Origin: Talpa occidentalis
Lineage: Eukaryota > Chordata > Mammalia > Eulipotyphla > Talpidae
NCBI RefSeq assembly: GCF_014898055.3
Contig: NW_023601433.1
Span: forward strand, 82,655,106-82,719,105
Length of the DNA stretch: 64,000 nucleotides
Direction: 5' to 3'
In this document: one piece after another, positions 11,131 through 21,820 of the stretch
How positions within the stretch are numbered: the first letter of the stretch is position 1
Layout: each line of letters starts with the position of its first letter
The notes under the pieces: model-generated
Seen by the model: only the letters and a program-made list of their open reading frames with translations
Database searches by the model: none
What the model was told of the DNA's origin: nothing
Translations under genes and position numbers: made by a program

Positions 11131-11430
11131 CATCGCCTGCCCCCAAGACTTTCCTCCCCTGAACTTGCCCACGTGTCTGAAACCCCCTGCATGGCTCCCC
11201 CACTTTAAAGTCAAGTTCGTAATACTTGAGTGTCAGCCTCACACGATCCTGCTAGTCGCCGTAAAATAGATGCAGAAATCAAGGCCCAGTTAGACGGCGT
11301 CTGACGGAACCGACACCAAAGAGCACCTGCAGGGTCACATCCCACGCGGAAAACCAACTGCTTCCTGCCTCCTGCGCCTCCCACTCTGGTTTCGTCTTTC
11401 CTATTTCCCTTGGCAATTAAACGTGTTTGT
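11131..11430. other. Single-copy DNA, no gene seen
   Basis: Ordinary sequence leading into the pyrimidine tract. Nothing recognised. Confidence 0.5.
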
Positions 11431-12090
11431 GCTCTCCCTCCTCCCCTCCCTCCTCCCCTCCCTTCCTCCCCCTCCTCCCTCCTCCCCTCCCTCCTCCCCC
11501 TCCCTCCTCCCCTCCCTCCTCCCTCCTCCCCCCTCCCTCCTCCCCCTCCCTCCTCCCCCTCCCTCCTCCCCCTCCCTCCTCCCTCCTCCCCCTCCCTCCT
11601 CCTCTCCCATTCCCCCTCCCTCCTCCCGTCCCTCCTCCTCCCGATCCCTCCTCCTCCTCCTCCTCCCCCTCCCCTCCCCTCCTCCTCTTCCCTCCCCGCT
11701 TCCTTCTCCCCTCCCTCCTCCCTCCCTCCTCCCACTCTCTCCTCCTCCTCTCTCTCCCCCTCCACCTCCCTCTCCTCCCCCTTCCTCCTTTCCCCCTCCT
11801 CCCCCACCCTCCTCCCTCTCCTCTTCGCCCACCCTCCTCCCCTCCCTCCTCCCCCAATCCCTCCTTCTTCTCCCTCCTCCTCCCTTCATCGTCCCCTCCC
11901 CGCTTTCGCCTCCCTCCCCCTTCCCCTCCCTCCTCCCCCCCCCTCCTCCTCCCCCTCCTCCTCCCGCAGCCTCCTCCCCCTCCTCTTCCCCCACCCTCTT
12001 CCCCCCACTCCTCTCCCCTCTTGCCCCCCCTTCATCCTCCCACTCCCTCCCCCTCCTCCCTCCCCCTCCTCCCTCCCTCTCCCCCGCTCA
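11431..12090. repeat. 660-bp polypyrimidine tract, (CCTCCCTCCTCC)-type
   Basis: Almost every base on the plus strand is C or T, arranged as irregular CCCTCC/CCTCCTCC units with rare A or G (for example near 11610, 11643 and 11888). The minus strand is a purine tract full of GGG and GGAGGA runs. All six frames stay open for long distances, giving proline/serine/leucine or glycine/glutamate/arginine strings; these are compositional artefacts, not proteins. The sequence can adopt triplex, i-motif or G-quadruplex forms. Array length may be uncertain in any assembly. Confidence 0.95.
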
Positions 12091-12184
12091 CCACGACTAT
12101 ACAGATGCCTGCACAAGGCTTCGCTCCCTCTCTGGCTGCCACGCCACAACTTATTTCTGGTCCCAACTGTCTGGCTGTTCACTT

Positions 12185-12320
12185 TAGCTCCACGGTTAAG
12201 AGCAAGGACTTTGGCTTCCAAGCAGCTTTGTTGTAAGAATCAAATAAGATAATGCCTGTGAAATACCCACCCCAGGTCCTGGCAAGTGGCGAGCACTCAA
12301 GGCAATGGTATTACTACTCT
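12185..12320 (+). repeat. MIR SINE with internal deletion
   Basis: GGTTAAGAGCAAGGACTTTG at the 5' end, then GTAAGAATCAAATAAGATAA and CCTGGCAAGTGGCGAGCACT at the 3' end. The central core is missing. Confidence 0.6.
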
Positions 12321-12789
12321 CCAAAGCGTAACACACGCTCTGTCTCCAGAGCCTCACGCCTCGGTCTCCACTGAATTCTGAAGTCTGGAGTTCTTTTCCA
12401 CTGAGTCTGGAGCTAACCACTGAAATAAATAAGCAAATATGGTAAAAAACAAACAAACAAAATATAGAATGCACAATATTTACTACAAACAAGAATAGAA
12501 AGACTGAAAAAAAGAAGACATCGCTGAGGTTTCCAGCGCGCTAAGGGGGAGGGAGACACAGGCCCGGGAGGTGGAAGGCGCTGGGAGAGTTCAGGGCACA
12601 GAGCGATTCTCATTCTTCCTGGGAGAAGCCAAAAGCTTCGCTTTGACACAGATGTCAAGGAGCCAAGGGTTAAGAATGATTAAGTGTCACAAACTTACAG
12701 GACAGAGAAGAGAACATTCCAGACGGGACAGTATGCTACAGAGCAAGCAGGTCAGCCTCCCAGGACCCAGGGGTGGGTGCAGAAGGGCG
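12321..12789. other. Single-copy DNA, no gene seen
   Basis: No repeat or coding signal recognised; an AAAC-rich patch lies at 12445-12465. Confidence 0.5.
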
Positions 12790-12972
12790 GACAATGGCTT
12801 CATGCATTCATTCAAAAAACAGATTTCTTTGAGCAACTGCTGTGCGCCACGTACATGCTCAGAGGCAGGAATAAAGCCAGGAAAGAATCTGACGGAAATG
12901 CCCTGTCCTCCCGCAGCTGACATTCTAGTTGGCAGAGACAGACAATAATCAATGATCAAAGTTGTCAGCTGG
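12790..12972 (-). mobile_element. L2 LINE 3' region, first part
   Basis: Reverse L2 3' end: CATTCATTCAAAAAACAG, GCAACTGCTGTGCGCCACG, CCTGTCCTCCCGCAGCTGAC, ATTCTAGTTGGCAGAGACAG, ACAATAATCAATGATC. The same element resumes at about 14086 beyond two later insertions. Confidence 0.7.
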
Positions 12973-13190
12973 GTGATGGGATGGGCTGAATGAGAACCCC
13001 CCAAAGACATCCATTTCCTATTCCCTGGAATCCGTGAATAGGTGAGGCTGGTGGCAAAGGTAAATTAGGACTGCAGATGGAATTAGTTGGCTGAGCAGGT
13101 GACTTTAAAATAGGGATGGTATTTTGGCTTCTCTGAGTGGACCAGGTGAATTCAGAGGGGTTCTTAGAGGGAGAAAAAGAGCCAGACCAG
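12973..13190 (+). mobile_element. MaLR (MLT1-type) LTR, 5' part
   Basis: GGGCTGAATGAGAACCCCCC, AAAGACATCCATTTCCTATT, CCCTGGAATCCGTGAATAGG and GACTGCAGATGGAATTAGTT follow the MLT1 order. The LTR is cut at about 13190 by an L1 and continues at 13869. Confidence 0.75.
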
Positions 13191-13868
13191 TGAGAATGGC
13201 ACATATTAAAAAACTAGCAACAACAAATGTTGGCGAGGGTGTGGAGAAAAAGGAACTCTTCTGCACTGCTGGTGGGAGTGCAAACTGGTCCAACCACTAT
13301 GGAGAGCTGTGTGGAGATTTCTGGACCTACTAAACATAGAGCTTCCATAGGATCCAGCAATTCCACTCCTAGGTATTTACCCAAAGGACACAGAAACATC
13401 CATTCCAAAGAACACCTGCACCCCTATGTTTATAGCAGCACTGTTTACAATAGCTAAGATTTGGAAACAACCCAAATGCCCAAAAATAGATGACTGGATC
13501 AAGAAGATGTGGTCCATATACACCATGGAATATTACTCAGCATTCAAAAAAGATAAACACATGCCATTTGCAGCAACATGGATGGCGCTGGAAGGGATCA
13601 TGCTCAGCGAAATAAGCCAGAAAGAAAAAGGAAAATACCGGATGGTCTCACTCATAGCAGGAATCTAGAGAACTTAAATAAGGGACCAGGAAAATGAATA
13701 ACTATAAGAAAGTGAAAATCAAAATCAACAAACAGCTATGAACCAGAGACACTTTATGAGGGGTGGGGTGGGGGGTGGGGGGTGGGGGGGAGGGATTGGG
13801 GTCAAAATAAAGGGGTTGCAATTGTTTGGGGAATATAAAATTAAAAAAAATTAAAATTAAAAAAAAAA
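13191..13868 (+). mobile_element. 5'-truncated L1 LINE (ORF2 C-terminus and 3' UTR)
   Basis: The segment encodes the familiar end of L1 ORF2, the reverse transcriptase/endonuclease protein. An open piece at 13426-13668 contains FTIAKIWKQPKCP and MWSIYTMEYYSAFKKD. Upstream parts of ORF2 are present but frame-broken. The 3' UTR holds a G-rich run (13760-13795), AATAAA (13806-13811) and an A-rich tail ending at 13868. It cannot move because over 5 kb of its 5' side is missing. It is fairly young compared with the host LTR. Confidence 0.9.
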
Positions 13869-14085
13869 GAAAATAGACATCGGAGAGAAATGTGTCTGCA
13901 AATGGTCAGAGAGATGCAACATTCTTGCTTTGGAAGATGGTGGGCGGGGCCATATGGCAAGGAATGTGGGTATGTGGGTGCCCTCTGGAACCTGGAAAGG
14001 GCTCTCCTCTGGAGCCCACAGCAGGAACACAGGCACCTTGATTTCTTACGACAGCAATAGAAAATGGATACACCCAGTGTTGAAC
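13869..14085 (+). mobile_element. MaLR (MLT1-type) LTR, 3' part
   Basis: GCTTTGGAAGATGGTGGGCG, GGCAAGGAATGTGGGTATGT, CTGGAACCTGGAAAGGGCTC, AGGCACCTTGATTTC and ACAGCAATAGAAAATGGATA are in the order of the MLT1 3' half. Without the L1 the LTR would be about 435 bp, a normal length. Confidence 0.75.
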
Positions 14086-14460
14086 ACTGTGCTGGAAAAA
14101 TAAAATCAGAAAGAGAACTACCGAGTGTTGCATGTCCAAGAGCAAGGGGAGAATTCAGTGCTAGCTATGGTAGTCAGCAAAGGCCTCTCTGGGAAAGCGA
14201 TATTTGAACAAAGGCTGAATAAAGTGATGTGGGAAGACATTTTTTTATTTGGAGCAGGGGTGTTCCAGGAGGAAGGAAGAGCAAACACAATGGCTCAGAG
14301 GCTGGAGTGTGCAGGGAACCTGCTGTGGTGGAAAAAGAGGGGCCAGTGGAGGGAGGAGCAGAGCTGGTTAGCGGGATGGCCAGATTAGGAAGATCTTTGA
14401 CTTTCACTCTGACTCAAGGGGAAGTGACTGTAGGGCTTTGTTGCAGATGAGACAGGCTGT
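14086..14460 (-). mobile_element. L2 LINE 3' region, second part
   Basis: AAAGGCCTCTCTGGGAAAGC, GATATTTGAACAAAGGCTGA, GGTGTTCCAGGAGGAAGGAA, and GGCTCAGAGGCTGGAGTGTG are the reverse L2 blocks that follow those at 12790-12972. This shows the L2 was in place before the LTR. Confidence 0.7.
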
Positions 14461-15084
14461 GCTTTACCCTCTCCCAGAAGCTCTCTGGCTGGGCCACTAA
14501 CACTAGACTAGAAGGGAGGCGTGGGTTTCAGTCCACTGCAATCGTGCAGGTGAGTGATGGGAGTGGCTTGCCAGGGATCCCACCAGCAAAGATCACAAGA
14601 AGTGGTGGGATCCACGAGGACCTTGGCATGTTGGGCCCATAGGGTGGGAGGAGGCCAAGTCCTTGATGAGAAAATGTAGCTTGAACACTTCTTTATGAGC
14701 TGGACAAAAAGGCCAATCTCTAAACTTCCCTCCATCTCTTTTCATGGCCAACTCCGTCTCTCTCCTCTCTCCCTAAATTCATTAGATTTTTAACCTGCAG
14801 CCTTTCTGGGGTCCCGGGGGTTGGCCGTCTGCTGGGGCCATTTGAGTGTCACCCCACAGCGAGTGGGGCCCGAGTGACTTGAACAGGGGCAGCCGGCCTG
14901 GCCTTTGCTGAGTTGCTGCGTGTTGTCACCCCGAAGTAGAAGGTGGACAGGCCCATATATTTATAACTCTGAGCTCGCTGGTCAGCATCTTCCGAAGGAC
15001 GCGGCGCTGTCTGCACCCTACACTGTGGGGAGTTGCATCAAGGAAATGCATTAAGGAGAATCGGCAGGAGGAAAGGGTACCGCT
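14461..15084. other. Single-copy DNA, no gene seen
   Basis: No repeat with confidence, although more L2 may persist to about 14580. No coding signal. Confidence 0.45.
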
Positions 15085-15185
15085 GCTCAGGCTCCCTAGC
15101 TCTCAATTATTTATTGCTCATAATTTCCAGCAAATCGCTGGCTGTTTATTGGTGATCATCCATTATTGAAGCGCTTCCTAGGGCC
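15085..15185. promoter_or_regulatory. Possible conserved noncoding element
   Basis: A compact repeat-free AT-rich block with CAATTATTTATTGCTCATAA, a FOX-like TGTTTATTGG and GATCATCCATTATTGAAG inside GC-rich flanks. Motif density resembles developmental enhancers. There is no direct evidence of function. Confidence 0.3.
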
Positions 15186-15390
15186 TCGGCCAGGTTTTCG
15201 GGAGCTAGGGCTGGGGCATACTACTGAAAGCTGTTAGACAACCCCCAGGGAGCACAGGGTCTCCGGAGTGGCTGGTCATCCACCGAGGATACACCTTTTA
15301 ATTGTTGGCTTTTGTGGGAGGCAGGGATTGGTCGAGATCCAGCGTGTGGTTTACCATCGGTAATTGACAGAGCCCTGATGTTTTAGAGGG

Positions 15391-15440
15391 GTGTGTGTGT
15401 GTGTGTGTGTGCGTGTGCACAGGCACGTGCGCACATGTGC
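15391..15440. repeat. (GT)n microsatellite with impure end
   Basis: About ten GT units run into GCGTGTGCACAGGCACGTGC, an alternating purine-pyrimidine stretch. Confidence 0.9.
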
Positions 15441-15659
15441 GTGAAGTTGCCTTGTCTACGGGGATGACTGTGGACCCCAATGATTGTGAGCTTTTTGCTG
15501 TTCTGAGACCATGTTGCTCCTTCCCACTCATGCCTGCAAACACATAAACGTTGTTCCTCCCAACACCCTCTGGGCCGACAGTTTGGTGAACAGATGAAAA
15601 GGACAAACAATTGCTGGACATTATATTTGCCAGAGGGTTTTGCACCAACTTTGCCAACT
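15441..15659. other. Single-copy DNA, no gene seen
   Basis: Nothing recognised. Confidence 0.4.
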
Positions 15660-16435
15660 ATGCTATCAGAAACCTGAGAGTTATCCTCCACCTCTGGCCT
15701 TTTCCGCCTCTGCACTCTACCCCAGCCTCCTCCTATCCATCGGTCAGGCTGCTGTACCTCCAACATGCCAGCAAATTTATGTCACACTCCCCCTGCCTCC
15801 AGCTCTCCGTCACGCTACTGAGCCCTACGCCACTCCTCTGTGTCCCATTTGGGTGGCTGTTATGTCGTTCCTGATCTGCTTGTTTCTTCTCTTGCCCCCT
15901 TCTGAGCCATGGGCTTCCCGCGGTGACGTTACCACCATCCTCCAAAACCCTTAAATGCTTTTCCATGGCAAATTAGCAAAGTCTCCTTTGTCTGGGGTAC
16001 AAACTACCTCTTCACCAGCTCACACAAGAGTGTACAACACTCTCTTTTAATTCCAACCTGGCTGGTTTTTGTTCAGTGGCTGGAGCGAGCTTTTCCTGCA
16101 CCCCAGCCCTTGAGCAAGTTCTTCCCTCTCATAGGGATGCTGTTCCTGCAGATGTCCTCGGAGAGTCTTTCCCCAGCCACCCCCCTGTTTGGGGAGGTTG
16201 GCTCTCCACACCCTGCTGTTCTCCGTTCTGCATTCTGGTTTCCTTCTTTGTAGTTTTTATGTCATTTGCCAATGGTTTATTTATTTGCTTACTTGTTTTA
16301 CTTTAAAATCCAGGCTCCACTAGATTACAAATGCTACAAGTTTCTACCACTGCCCTCCATAAGGCTTGACACACTCATTTATTGTGCAGGTATGCAATAA
16401 GTATTAGTTATCACAGGAATGAGTTAATAAATGGA
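15660..16435 (+). mobile_element. L2 LINE, 3' portion, about 0.78 kb
   Basis: Forward L2: GAGAGTTATCCTCCACCTCT, then a long C/T-rich coding remnant, TGAGCAAGTTCTTCCCTCTC, CAGATGTCCTCGGAGAGTCT, a TTTATTTATTTGCTTACTTG block, CCAGGCTCCACTAGATTACA, and TATGCAATAAGTATTAGTTA at the 3' end. The reading frame is broken; it is a dead eutherian fossil. Confidence 0.7.
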
Positions 16436-16844
16436 TCAGGTGACCATGTGATCTCAAAATAGTGCCCATGCATCCAAAAATTTGGTCCACTTCTCAGTAT
16501 ATTCCCAACCTCTGATGACCACCACGTTCTCCTCCTTATACCACCAAAGGATGATCCCACACCTGAGGGTCCTAGGATCCGCAACCTAGAAATTCCAACG
16601 ATCCTCCCTCCTGGGACAGGGACCCCAATGCGACCATCCTGGCAGGGGGGTGCTCAGCCTCTGCTTGAGCACAGCCAGGCCAGGGACTGCTCTTGCCTGA
16701 GCACTAGCCCTCAGCACTCAGGCGTTGCACTGTGAGCCAACCTTGATAATGAACCTTCTATGAAAGTCTTTCACATAAGGACTCAGCACCTCCATTCCCA
16801 AAGGTGTGCACCATTTTTTTTTCTATTCACAATTTATTGAATAA
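16436..16844. other. Single-copy DNA, no gene seen
   Basis: No repeat or coding signal recognised. Confidence 0.45.
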
Positions 16845-17035
16845 TGGGGACTCCAGAGTCTTCTAGACTTGAAGACTTAGCTACACAACTTTGGCCATGT
16901 GGATAAATCTCTCCAAACTTTGATTCACTATTATAGAGACAAGCAAGCACCTGATCACACCAGGCATAGACACAAAACAATGCTTATAAGGTGCTTAGCA
17001 CAGTGCCTGATGCATAGTACACCCTGAAAATGATT
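16845..17035 (+). repeat. MIR SINE remnant
   Basis: GGGGACTCCAGAGTCTTCTA, CACAACTTTGGCCATGTGGA, and GGTGCTTAGCACAGTGCCTG then ATGCATAGTACACCCTG show a forward MIR with a degraded centre. Confidence 0.65.
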
Positions 17036-17054
17036 TGGGACTATTATTCAAATG

Positions 17055-17305
17055 AGGCAGGATAGAGAGGAATTAAGAACACACACTTGGAGCCAGACTG
17101 GGTGGTTTCAAATACAGCCTGGCTTCTCACTAACTGGGGGTCCTGAGCAAGCGGCTTCATCGCTCTGTGACTCAGTTTCCTCATCTCTAAAGCAGAGGCA
17201 ATAATAATATTCAACTATCTCATCAGATTGTTTTAAGATTGAAGCGACTTGATACATGTCCTTAGACCAGCACCCGACAGGGTAGGGCACACCCAGCAAG
17301 TGCTC
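17055..17305 (+). repeat. MIR SINE, nearly full length
   Basis: Clear forward MIR: TTGGAGCCAGACTGGGTGGT, TTCAAATACAGCCTGGCTTC, CTCAGTTTCCTCATCTCTAA, AATAATAATATTCAACTATC, AGATTGTTTTAAGATTGAAG, CCAGCAAGTGCTCG. It lies head-to-tail with the MIR before it. Confidence 0.85.
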
Positions 17306-17650
17306 GCGTGACTGGGGCTCTGTGCCCTCTACTCCCCTTGAATTGAATTGTCCTAGATTTTGCCCTCCTCCCTTGCCAGAGAAATCCTAAAGAACTAAGT
17401 ATTAGCCAGACAATGCTCAGCCATCCAGTAACCGGGAAGTGACAGTCCTAAATTTACACAGTCAAGCTGCTACTTACTAAGCTCTGGAGACAGACGCCAT
17501 GGAATACCAGTGGATACCCCTGGAATCTCTGTTTAGAAATTCCTGAATTGCTGTGGTTATTTGTTTCTCAATAAATTCACCGGTTGCTAATAATGTCAGC
17601 TGAGCATCATGCTTGCATTCTCTGGAAGAAAAACAGGAAAAAATAAAAAG

Positions 17651-17652
<2 letters not shown>
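17306..17652. other. Single-copy DNA, no gene seen
   Basis: No repeat or coding signal recognised. Confidence 0.45.

Positions 17653-17691
<39 letters not shown>
17653..17691. repeat. (GT)n microsatellite
   Basis: A nearly pure run of about 19 GT units following GGGG. It is long and uninterrupted, so probably polymorphic. Confidence 0.95.
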
Positions 17692-17692
<1 letters not shown>

Positions 17693-17767
17693 ACATTCTC
17701 CACTTACAACACCTTGATTACACCAGTCAAGTAGACATCTTTTTCCTTCAGACCTCTCAGAGGCTTT

Positions 17768-18047
17768 AAAAAAAAAAAAGGATTTATTTTTATTTATTCA
17801 TACAAGTACTAGGGTACAGCCCAGAGGTATGGGGGGTGGTGAGAGGATTCACCAGAGACAGAGTGGGGAGCAGAACAAGCAGATACACTGAAATACACTG
17901 CTGAGGGGAGCAGCAGGTGAGACAGGAGAGGTCTGCTGTGCCATGTGGGTTGTTCCCTGGCTGGCCGGGGATGGAACTCATGCTGCAGTGGCTGGCGATA
18001 GCTTCACAGTGCCGAGACTTAACTACCCTGTGCTGCCAAGGAGGCCG
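17768..18047 (-). mobile_element. Lineage-specific tRNA-derived SINE (older subfamily)
   Basis: Reverse copy starting with an A-tail seen as T/A-rich sequence and ATTTATTTTTATTTATTC. The body shows GGATTCACCAGAGACAGAG and CACTGCTGAGGGGAGCAGC, ending in GCCAAGGAGGCC. A perfect 11-bp duplication TCAGAGGCTTT flanks it (17757-17767 and 18048-18058). It faces the plus-strand copy at 18168. Confidence 0.92.
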
Positions 18048-18167
18048 TCAGAGGCTTTGATTAGCAGGCATGTGTTGAAAATCTCCACTGCGTGCAACCA
18101 TTTCAAACTGATTTGGATGTAGGATATTTGTGTTTTGGGGACATATATTAAACCTCTATTCATGACT

Positions 18168-18428
18168 GGGGTCTCCCTAGTGGTGCAAGGGATTAAGATG
18201 CAACCTATGAAGCTGTCCTCAGCCTCTGCAGCACGAGTTTGATCCCCCAGCCGGCCAGGGAGCTACCCACATGGCACCGCAGACCTCTCCTGACTCACCC
18301 GCTGCTCCCCTCAGCAGTGTACTTTGGTCAATCTGCCACTCTGTCTCTGGTGAATCCTCTCACCCTCCCCCCACCTCTGGCTTGCACCCCAGCTCTTGTA
18401 CGACAAATAAATAAATCTTTAAAAAAGA
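18168..18428 (+). mobile_element. Lineage-specific tRNA-derived SINE (older subfamily)
   Basis: Forward copy with GTCTCCCTAGTGGTGCAAGG, body TCCCCTCAGCAGTGTACTTT, and tail AAATAAATAAATCTTTAAAA. A perfect 13-bp duplication TCTATTCATGACT flanks it (18155-18167 and 18429-18441). It carries a small deletion before the ATCTGCCACTCTGTCTCTGG block. Confidence 0.92.
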
Positions 18429-18441
18429 TCTATTCATGACT

Positions 18442-20615
18442 CATGAAGTTTCTGCAGGGCAGAGTTGGGGAAACTCTATTGTAGATCAAGCCAACATCCT
18501 AAAATTATATAGGGCCAGGAAACAGTTGATCATTGCTTGATTCAACCTTATAATGGCAGACAGCTCATCTGAAGTTTATATGGTGAACAGGCTGCATTCC
18601 TGCAGGATCCTTACTGGTCCTGGTGTTGGATGGGCCTGGCTTCTTCAGCACGATGGCGCTCTCACTCACTCCCAGGAGAAGCTCTGACCTGTGCAGTTAC
18701 TGGCACTCAGTAGGATTTCAAAACACACCCCTGTAAAGGAATGAAGGAGTCAAGGAAGGAAGAAATTTCCAAGTGCTACCAATGCCTTCATCCATGTTTT
18801 CTTTCCCTTGATCATATGGCTCCTTCTAGGTAAAAATGAAATCTAATTACTTTTTGTGTCTGTGTTTCAGACACGTCTCTAGAATGAAAGTGTAAACTAA
18901 GATGTTCTCCTAAGACCCTTGCAAACATAATGTTCCAGGGGGATTTCTAAGGCCCAAGTGTCAGTTCTTCTCATGAAGAAAATAAAAGCAATCTCTGCCT
19001 TCATTTTTCTCTTTTATACTAGACAGATTCTATGGGGTTTTGCTTAAGAGTGAGGATGTCTGTATAATTCCAAGAGTAATTAACTTCCTAGAATATTTCT
19101 ATTGTTTTGGAGATCTTTTTAATGCCCATATAATTTAATGAAAAACACAAACTCCATTAGCCAAATTACATTCTACTATTAAGACCAGGCTAGGAAGAAA
19201 ACTAATGAAATTGTTCCTTGAGATTCTTCTCTCTGATCCCTCCCACATTGGAGTGAGAATTTATATGTTGATTGTAAAGGTTTGTGTCTTAACCTTTTTG
19301 TGGGGTCTGTGTCTAGTTATGCTCACCTCAGGAGGCAAAAATGCCTGTGAAAATTCAAGCATGGTTTTATTTATCATTGGGCAAGAGAATTTTATGCAAG
19401 ATCAGATAATAACCCCCCAAAAAATTAGCATTGATAATTGATAGGTGAAGCAAATACTAATTCAATAATTAACTGATTGTTTTCTTTTCTCAATTAGCTG
19501 ATCTTTATTCATTGACTGGGAGCCTACCAAGTTTCCACTTAATCATGTATTGATGGCAGATGATGTTCTAAGTGGTTTAATTCATTGCTAAGAGAACTTT
19601 GATGGGGGTCCTGTCTAAACTCCCTTGAGTCCCAAGGAAAACCCCTTATGCTAAGAGAAATCTTGTTTAACATAAAAGGAAATGAGCATTTTGTATTTTT
19701 CCAAAGACACACAAAGGTGTGAATGGGAGCGTTGGGTTGGATCAGACCCCCAAACACAAAAGCTAAGACCTCCAAGCTCAGCTCTTCATCCTCAGTCCTC
19801 ATATTGTCCTCCGTGGTTTTCCAGCATTTCTGGGATGAACATTTATCTCCTTTTCTTCAACATGTTCAGGAAGTTTGTTAGAAATGACCTATGACTCAGC
19901 ATCCTGCTCATTCTCTCCTCAGGCGAGTGCCAGGGCTGAGTGCAGACCCCCAGGAGACCAGAGGGGTTGATGTCGGGCTTAGCAAGGCCAGGTGCGGGCC
20001 AGCAGGACAGTGGAAAGTCTTGCATCCTCATGTTCATGTACCTTTTCTCCAGGCCACATTTACTCCATGTTGGCCCTGCCTGGGTACCTGAGTGGACACC
20101 TAGTGTGTTCATCCCATAGTCCATCCATCGCCTTGGAGCTCAGTGAGCTACTTAAAATGCCTGGGGGGATCCACTGCAAAGTTGTGTGAGCGCTGGCTCT
20201 TGAATTGGATTCAGTGCTTTGGATTTACCAGCTGGCTGTGATGTTATGTTTCAAATCAAGATCTGTGTTACCAAAGAGAACTGCAGGGCAGACTGTGAAA
20301 TCTATAGAGACCTTTAACCCAGTGGTGCCAATGGCTGAATCTTACAGCAAGGTCTGGCAAAAGAGCAGTAATGGTCATAGTAATAAGGTGGATTAGTGAC
20401 TGATTAGAAGTAGGGAGGAACAGCTGGCCACATGATCAAGCAGAGGTTGCTTAGTGGCAGCTGCTGCACCAGGTGACAGGTATACAGGTGTTCACCGTAC
20501 AATTCCTCCACTGTCCTTGATGTTTCAACATTCTCGTGAGAAAATATTGTGGGCAAAACACTGAACCACTCAACTGCTATGAAAATACATGGATAGTGCA
20601 AGAAGAGAGGAGAGG
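18442..20615. other. AT-richer single-copy DNA, no gene seen
   Basis: About 2.2 kb without a repeat I can name, apart from a weak forward MIR-like piece near 20185-20265 (CTCTTGAATTGGATTCAG, CCAGCTGGCTGTGATGTTA). Open frames stay below about 95 codons. No coding or RNA signal. Confidence 0.45.
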
Positions 20616-20880
20616 TTTTTTTTTTTTTTTAATGCATATAAGAACTGGGATGCTTGCTGGAGGTATGGGGTGTGAGAGGATTCACCAGAAACAGAGTGGG
20701 GATCAGAACAGGTGGATCTACTGAAATTCACTGCTGAGGGGAGCAGCGGGCGAGACAGGAAGGTCTGCTGTGCCATGTGGGTAGCTCCCTGGCTGGCTGT
20801 GGATCGAACTCGTGCAGCAGTGGCTGGCAATGATAGCTCCACAGTGCTGTGCCTTTAACCCCTGCACCATCAGGAACGCC
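20616..20880 (-). mobile_element. Lineage-specific tRNA-derived SINE
   Basis: Reverse copy with a T-run at its left, ATGCATATAAGAACTGGGAT, GAGAGGATTCACCAGAAACA, CACTGCTGAGGGGAGCAGCG, and the tRNA-like end ACCCCTGCACCATCAGGAAC. Imperfect GAGAGGAGAGGTTTT-type duplications seem to flank it. Confidence 0.88.
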
Positions 20881-21820
20881 TGAGAGATGAGAGTTTTGAT
20901 GAGACTGGAGCCAAGGATGAAAGAGGACAGGTAGAGGGGAACAAATTGAACTTGAGTCAAGCTCAGAAAGGACTTCGATTCCCCACATGGCACCCCTAGG
21001 AGAGGCAATCGGGAGCCATAGGAGGTTTGGCACAGTGAGCTGCGGGAGTGCTCGGGCACACACAGGCACCTGGGCGTGGAGGTGTGCTGGCAGACATTTG
21101 GCAGACTTCTTCCCTTGCCCTGTTTTTCTCCTTCACTGAGCCACATAACCACCTTACTCATAAGAAAAAGGCTTTTAAACATGGATTTTATCATTTACCC
21201 TTGACCTACAAAACCTTACTCCAAGGAGAACATTTTTCCAGCCAAGCCCTCGTCCACCGAAGTGCCAAGGTATCCTTTTTACCCAGAGTGTGGGGTGACT
21301 CCTGGCTGTCAAAAATAAGGGGACCTCCTCATCAGCGGGGCCAGGAGAGAGCCAGGAGGCCTGTGCGGCACCTAAGGTGGCTCCCTGTTCTAAGGGGTTG
21401 ATGCCACACCTTCTTGTGTGCTGGGGGCCGGGAACTTGCAAGCTGATGTTTATGAAGGGGGAGGGCGGTGTAGACCAAAAGACACACACTCAAACAAATC
21501 CAACCAAACAACCTAATCCCACCCCCATGGGCAGAACAGGAGGCGCGCTCGCGATTTATGGCTCTGCTTGCAGAGGAGGAAAAAAAATAGCTTCATTTCT
21601 GACCAGGGCCTGCAAGGCAAAGAAGTAGCTGTTCTTGCTCGGGCTCCCTTTGAAACCAGAAACCCACTCCTTCTGCCCTGACGGCTTCTGAGCGGAGCCA
21701 GAAAGAATGTTCTGTGTACACTTTTCACCTTCCTCCCCGCCCCAAGAGAGGGTTCTGGAAGTTCTCTTAGTGGATTCGCCGCATGGGGAGCAGGGAGACC
21801 CCCGCAGCAATGGAGAAGGA
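20881..21820. other. Single-copy DNA, no gene seen
   Basis: No repeat or coding signal recognised. Confidence 0.45.

Noticed and set aside
11410..12252. Long open frames (up to 280 codons on plus, 198 on minus) over the pyrimidine tract
   Set aside because: All six frames are open because the tract contains almost no stop-forming combinations. The products are low-complexity strings, and the frames overlap each other completely.
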